Shown here piece after piece: positions 5,839 through 8,391 of a DNA stretch of 8,391 nucleotides. This DNA is from Eubacteriales Family XIII. Incertae Sedis bacterium (GTDB taxonomy: Bacteria; Bacillota; Clostridia; Peptostreptococcales; Anaerovoracaceae), in NCBI GenBank assembly GCA_031276775.1, contig JAISML010000118.1:1-8391 (forward strand). The letters are read 5' to 3'. The position numbers were made by a program, and so were the translations under genes. The notes beneath the pieces are model-generated. The model was not told the origin of the DNA. It did not search any database and saw nothing but the letters and a program-made list of their open reading frames with translations. The stretch's first letter is position 1, and the number at the start of each line of letters is the position of its first letter.

Positions 5839-7020
5839 CTATTTTGCCAATTCGTAAATGTTGACGATGTCTTTGCGGTAAAGCTTCTTCAAAGATCCGA
5901 TCGGCATTTCCGGACTGCCGTAGGCAAGCCCCGTCGCTTTTTCCGCCATCGTTTCAAAATCATCCTCCCGAATGCCGAGTTCGGTCAGGGTCGTCGGCAG
6001 CCCGAGCCGCTTATAAAAAGCCTGAAGCCGCGAGATTCCTTCCTCTATTGCCGATTCGGGATCGCGAAACCCTTCCGGAACGCCCATGACGTTGACGGCA
6101 AACTGCAGGAACAGAGGAATGTTTTCCGCATAGACATATCTCATCCAACTCGGCGTGATGGCGGCAAGACCCGCGCCGTGCGCCACATCGTAGATCGCGG
6201 ACAATTCGTGTTCGATGCCGTGCGAGGCCCAGTCTTCTTCTCTTCACATGCCGAGCAGTCCGACGTGCGCGACGGAACCCGCGAATCCGATTTCAGCCCA
6301 TGCATCGTAATTGCCGGGATCGTCCATCAACGCGGGCGCGTTTTTCATGATCGTTTTAAGCGTTGCTTCGCAGAGCGCATCGGTAAGATCCGTGTGCGTT
6401 TCATTCGTGAAATAGCGCTCAAACACATGGCTCATCATATCCGAAACCCCGTTTGCGATCTGGTTTTTCGGAAGCGTGAAGAACAGTTCCGGGTTGACGA
6501 AACTTACGAGCGGCCGGAGTATTTCAGCGCCGATCGCAAGTTTCATCTGTTTGCCCTCATCGGAAATAACGCTGCTGTTGCTTGTTTCGCTCCCGGCTGC
6601 CGGGATCGTGAGCACCGTTGCGACGGGCAATGTTTTGTCTACGGCGAGATGTTTCTCGTAAATTTCCCATACATCGTCTTCCCGGTACACGCCGACGCCG
6701 ATCGCCTTTGCGGAGTCGATCACGCTTCCGCCGCCGACGGCAAGAATCAAGTCGACGTTTTCGCGCCGGCACAGATCGATGCCTTCGCGCACGAGATCGA
6801 CGCGCGGATTTGGCTTGACGCCGCCGAGCTCCAAATATGCGACGCCGGCCGCCTGCAGAGAGGTTGTGATGTCGTCATGCAACCCGCTTTTCATGATATT
6901 TTGTCCGCCGTAATGCAACAGAACCTTTTTCGCAAGCGGCGCGATCGTCTCTCCGACCTGTCTGTGCGCGCCTTTGCCGTAGATCAGCCTCGTTGACGCG
7001 CAATAGTCAAAGTTTAACAT
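5839..7020 (-). pseudogene. Iron-containing alcohol dehydrogenase (BDH/YqhD-like), interrupted by an in-frame TGA
   Basis: Family III (Fe-ADH) enzymes of this subgroup are NAD(P)H-dependent aldehyde/alcohol oxidoreductases, often called butanol dehydrogenases. The ATG at 7020 follows GGGAGGAG. The frame spans 393 codons, a normal length, and ends in TAG. Visible are the nucleotide-binding GGGSVIDSAK, IPAAGSETS, and metal ligands D194 and H198 in SDMMSHVFERY. Codon 259 (6246-6244) is TGA where homologues have glycine (GLLGxGxxxDWASH). Reading continues in the same frame through REEDWASHGIEHELSAIYDVAHGAG, supplying ligands H267 and H281, to a normal C-terminus. Termination at 258 would remove two of four metal ligands, so the product would be inactive unless the codon is read through. 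A recent nonsense mutation or a sequencing error is most likely. It is second in the operon, 40 bases after the zinc-type dehydrogenase. Confidence 0.85.
6244..6246 (-). other. In-frame TGA codon at a conserved glycine of the iron dehydrogenase
   Basis: On the minus strand the codons read ATG-TGA-AGA-GAA-GAA-GAC-TGG. A single G-to-T change would turn GGA (glycine, expected here) into TGA. No frameshift is involved. The following base is A, not the leaky C context. No bacterial SECIS-like hairpin was found in the 45 bases downstream. The six other main genes here all end in TGA with homology finishing there, so general TGA reassignment is excluded for this genome. Confidence 0.9.
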
Positions 7021-7027
7021 ATCTTTT

Positions 7028-7035
7028 CTCCTCCC
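7028..7035 (-). promoter_or_regulatory. Ribosome binding site of the iron-containing dehydrogenase
   Basis: GGGAGGAG on the minus strand ends 7 bases before the ATG at 7020. It supports that start over the in-frame TTG at 7149, which lies inside the preceding gene. Confidence 0.8.
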
Positions 7036-7060
7036 GTTTTCCGTGGATTTCCGCGCTTCC

Positions 7061-8098
7061 TCAAAGGAGAAGCGAAACGCGGTAGGCGTCCCCGGAATTC
7101 GCTGCGGCGAATCCGTCCTGTATGTCGTCCAAAGGATATTTGGTTTCAATCAGTTTTGAGACGTCGATGCGTCCGCTTCCGAGCAGATCCGCCGCAGTCT
7201 GATAATCCCCTTCGTTGCATCCGAACGTACCGATCACCTCCAGGAGTTTGTAGTGTACCGCATTCGGATCGAGATCCCATTGCGGCGCCGGATATCCGCT
7301 TGCGAATATCAGCAGACGGCTTCCCGATTTGGACACCTCAAGCGCCTGTTTGTATGCCGCGCCCGCGCCCACGGCGATGATGACGGCGTCGACGCCTTCG
7401 CCTCCCGTATAAGCGTCGATTTTTTCCGCCATGTTGTCCGTCCGCGCGTCGATCAGTCTGTCGAATCCCATGTCGGCGGAGTGCTGCAATTTTTTGTCGC
7501 TCACCTCGGAGATGATGACGTTCGCTCCGAAGTATCCTGCGGTGACGGCATTCAGCGTCCCCATGGTGCCCGCGCCGATGACGAGCAGGTTCTCGCCCGT
7601 TTTGACGCGCAGCCGTCCCAACCCGTGCAACACGGTTGAAAGCGGCTCCACGAAACCGGCTTCCTCAAACGATATCGTTTTTTTGACGGTGAAAACGTAT
7701 TTCCCGGGTGTGATCTGATAATCGGCGCAGCCGTAACCGCCGTAATATCCGTAATCGTCCTTTTCGACGGCGGCGCTTCTGTTTAAACAAAAAACCGCGT
7801 TCAGACCGCGCCGGCAATTCCCGCATACCAGGCATTGGCTGTAGATATTCGAGACCACCATGTCGCCTTCTTTGACGTGCGTCACCTCGGCGCCCACTTT
7901 CACCGCAATGCCCGCATTTTCGTGTCCGAAAGCCATCGGATAAGGCTGGTGCGTCCTTGCGCCGCTCCATTGTTGGTAATCCGTCGTGCAAATATTGCAG
8001 GACTTGTTGTTGATCAAAACCTCATCCGGTCTTATGTCGCGCAATGCGTGCTCATGTACTTCCGCTTGTTTTACCCCGGTTATGACTCCGAACTTCAT
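7061..8098 (-). CDS. Zinc-type medium-chain alcohol/polyol dehydrogenase
   Basis: A 345-residue member of the MDR superfamily resembling sorbitol/L-iditol and threonine dehydrogenases; the substrate cannot be named from sequence. The catalytic zinc site is indicated by C37 (ICTTD), H59-E60 (GHE) and E151 (EPL). The structural zinc site is C89, C92, C95 and C104, spaced Cx2Cx2Cx8C where x7 is usual. The Rossmann motif GAGTMG is at 175-180, and the acidic E197 after strand 2 suggests NAD preference. The ATG at 8098 follows AGGAGGG by 7 bases and starts with MKFGVITG as in relatives. An upstream GTG at 8176 has no ribosome binding site. It is the first main gene of a minus-strand operon, 40 bases before the iron-type dehydrogenase. 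Two dehydrogenases together suggest oxidation of a sugar alcohol or diol coupled to reduction of an aldehyde, which is inference. Confidence 0.93.
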   Translation of the reverse strand: MKFGVITGVKQAEVHEHALRDIRPDEVLINNKSCNICTTDYQQWSGARTHQPYPMAFGHENAGIAVKVGAEVTHVKEGDMVVSNIYSQCLVCGNCRRGLNAVFCLNRSAAVEKDDYGYYGGYGCADYQITPGKYVFTVKKTISFEEAGFVEPLSTVLHGLGRLRVKTGENLLVIGAGTMGTLNAVTAGYFGANVIISEVSDKKLQHSADMGFDRLIDARTDNMAEKIDAYTGGEGVDAVIIAVGAGAAYKQALEVSKSGSRLLIFASGYPAPQWDLDPNAVHYKLLEVIGTFGCNEGDYQTAADLLGSGRIDVSKLIETKYPLDDIQDGFAAANSGDAYRVSLLL

Positions 8099-8192
8099 TG
8101 TTTTTCCCTCCTGCGACTTCGATGGAAACAGATTTGTCCCAATGTGGCCGGGACCAAAGATGGATCGTCGGCGCACGACTGCGCCGTGACAT
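8052..8192 (-). CDS. Putative 46-residue leader ORF overlapping the dehydrogenase start
   Basis: An ATG at 8192 is preceded by AAAGGAGG (8207-8200) with 7-base spacing, as good as any ribosome binding site in the window. The frame runs 46 codons to TGA at 8054-8052, overlapping the start of the zinc-type dehydrogenase by 47 bases in another frame. The peptide is basic (starting MSRRSRAPTIHLWSRPHW), has no hydrophobic segment, and matches no family I recognise. It may be a regulatory leader that couples or limits translation of the dehydrogenase, the remnant of a former gene start, or noise. The two hairpins in this stretch lie inside the ORF. Confidence 0.35.
   Translation of the reverse strand: MSRRSRAPTIHLWSRPHWDKSVSIEVAGGKNNEVRSHNRGKTSGST
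8106..8112 (-). promoter_or_regulatory. Ribosome binding site of the zinc-type dehydrogenase
   Basis: AGGAGGG on the minus strand with a 7-base A-rich spacer before the ATG at 8098. It decides the start codon. Confidence 0.85.
8133..8158 (-). other. Leader hairpin 2
   Basis: On the minus strand TTTGGTCCC (8158-8150) pairs with GGGACAAA (8140-8133), with one bulged G and a 9-base loop. It sits 20 bases upstream of the dehydrogenase ribosome binding site. There is no T-run after it, so it is not a terminator. It could affect mRNA stability or translation. Confidence 0.45.
8169..8186 (-). other. Leader hairpin 1
   Basis: A perfect 7-bp stem CGGCGCA/TGCGCCG with a 4-base loop (8176-8179), placed directly after the start codon of the putative leader ORF. 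A stem this close to a start codon can slow ribosome entry. Confidence 0.5.
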
Positions 8193-8261
8193 AGCGGATC
8201 CTCCTTTCCCTACGTTTTGTTTTGCGTTGCCGTTTTTTCGATCTCCGCAGCCGTATGACGC

Positions 8262-8289
8262 CATATAAGAGAAGCAACTAATATGCCAA
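8262..8289 (-). promoter_or_regulatory. Putative promoter of the dehydrogenase operon
   Basis: On the minus strand, TTGGCA (8289-8284, 5 of 6 consensus bases by position) and TATATG (8267-8262, 4 of 6) are separated by 16 bp. Transcription would begin near 8255, giving a leader of about 155 nt before the zinc-type dehydrogenase. Alternative -10 registers shifted by one or two bases are also possible. Confidence 0.45.
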
Positions 8290-8348
8290 TACGGATATCA
8301 AAGAGAAGCCGTTTGATCGTGGAAATTTCGCCCTGCCGCGCGAACTGC

Positions 8349-8384
8349 GCGCAAAAATTCCCGCAAACGATTTTTGTGCAAACG
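8349..8384. promoter_or_regulatory. Inverted and direct repeats, possible operator upstream of the dehydrogenase promoter
   Basis: GCGCAAAAAT (8349-8358) and ATTTTTGTGC (8370-8379) form an inverted repeat matching at 9 of 10 positions around an 11-base centre. Overlapping it, GCAAACG occurs twice (8363-8369 and 8378-8384), 15 bp apart. A GCGCG/CGCGC stem (8338-8342 and 8348-8352) adjoins on the left. The position about 60-95 bp upstream of the putative -35 would suit an activator, or the repeat may belong to an off-window neighbour. No regulator gene is present to identify the binding protein. Confidence 0.35.
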
Positions 8385-8391
8385 GAATTGT

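Noticed and set aside
6205..6243. Frameshift as the cause of the broken iron dehydrogenase
   Set aside because: Both halves are in the same frame and the codons between them translate to the expected family sequence, so only one stop codon separates them.
6200..6246. Selenocysteine insertion at the in-frame TGA
   Set aside because: Homologues have glycine, not cysteine, at this position, and only a 3-bp stem could be drawn downstream, not a SECIS-like hairpin.
1..8391. CRISPR arrays, tRNA or rRNA genes, insertion sequences, phage or defence genes
   Set aside because: None seen on either strand; the main genes are all metabolic enzymes.

Overview
The window looks like a piece of a GC-rich bacterial chromosome. 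It holds a compact five-gene arginine biosynthesis operon on the + strand (387-5832), converging on a two-gene alcohol/polyol dehydrogenase operon on the - strand (8098-5839). Strong GGAGG-type ribosome binding sites, short or ATGA-overlapping gene junctions, an AhrC/ArgR-like ARG box and the recycling (ArgJ) version of the arginine pathway suggest a moderately high-GC Bacillota (Clostridia-like) genome. That assignment is an inference; no 16S or other lineage marker is present.

Region 1 (1-386) has no convincing gene. It carries small inverted repeats, a possible leftward extended -10 promoter at about 101-109, an AT-rich operator-like patch at 199-240 (one good ARG-box match plus ACAT units repeated exactly every 10 bp), and a promoter with consensus hexamers (TTGACA, 16 bp, TATAAT) at 241-268. 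A leader of about 110 nt leads into argF.

Region 2 (387-5832) runs argF-argC-argJ-argB-argD. ArgJ transfers acetyl groups from acetylornithine to glutamate, ArgB phosphorylates N-acetylglutamate, ArgC reduces it to the semialdehyde, ArgD transaminates it to acetylornithine, ArgJ releases ornithine, and ArgF carbamoylates ornithine to citrulline. argG, argH and carAB are not in the window. Two junctions (argC/argJ and argB/argD) contain ATGA overlaps. ArgJ carries an unusual, repeat-built N-terminal extension of about 40 residues.

Region 3 (5839-8391, - strand) encodes a zinc-type medium-chain dehydrogenase, then an iron-type (BDH/YqhD-like) alcohol dehydrogenase. The iron enzyme's reading frame is interrupted by one in-frame TGA at 6246-6244, exactly where the family has a conserved glycine, with perfectly recognisable sequence on both sides. 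Upstream of the first gene lie a short ORF with a near-ideal ribosome binding site, two hairpins, a plausible promoter and a large inverted repeat that could be an operator.

No clear novel multi-gene system is present. The observations most worth following are the in-frame TGA, the ArgJ extension, the structured leader of the dehydrogenase operon and the arg operator.
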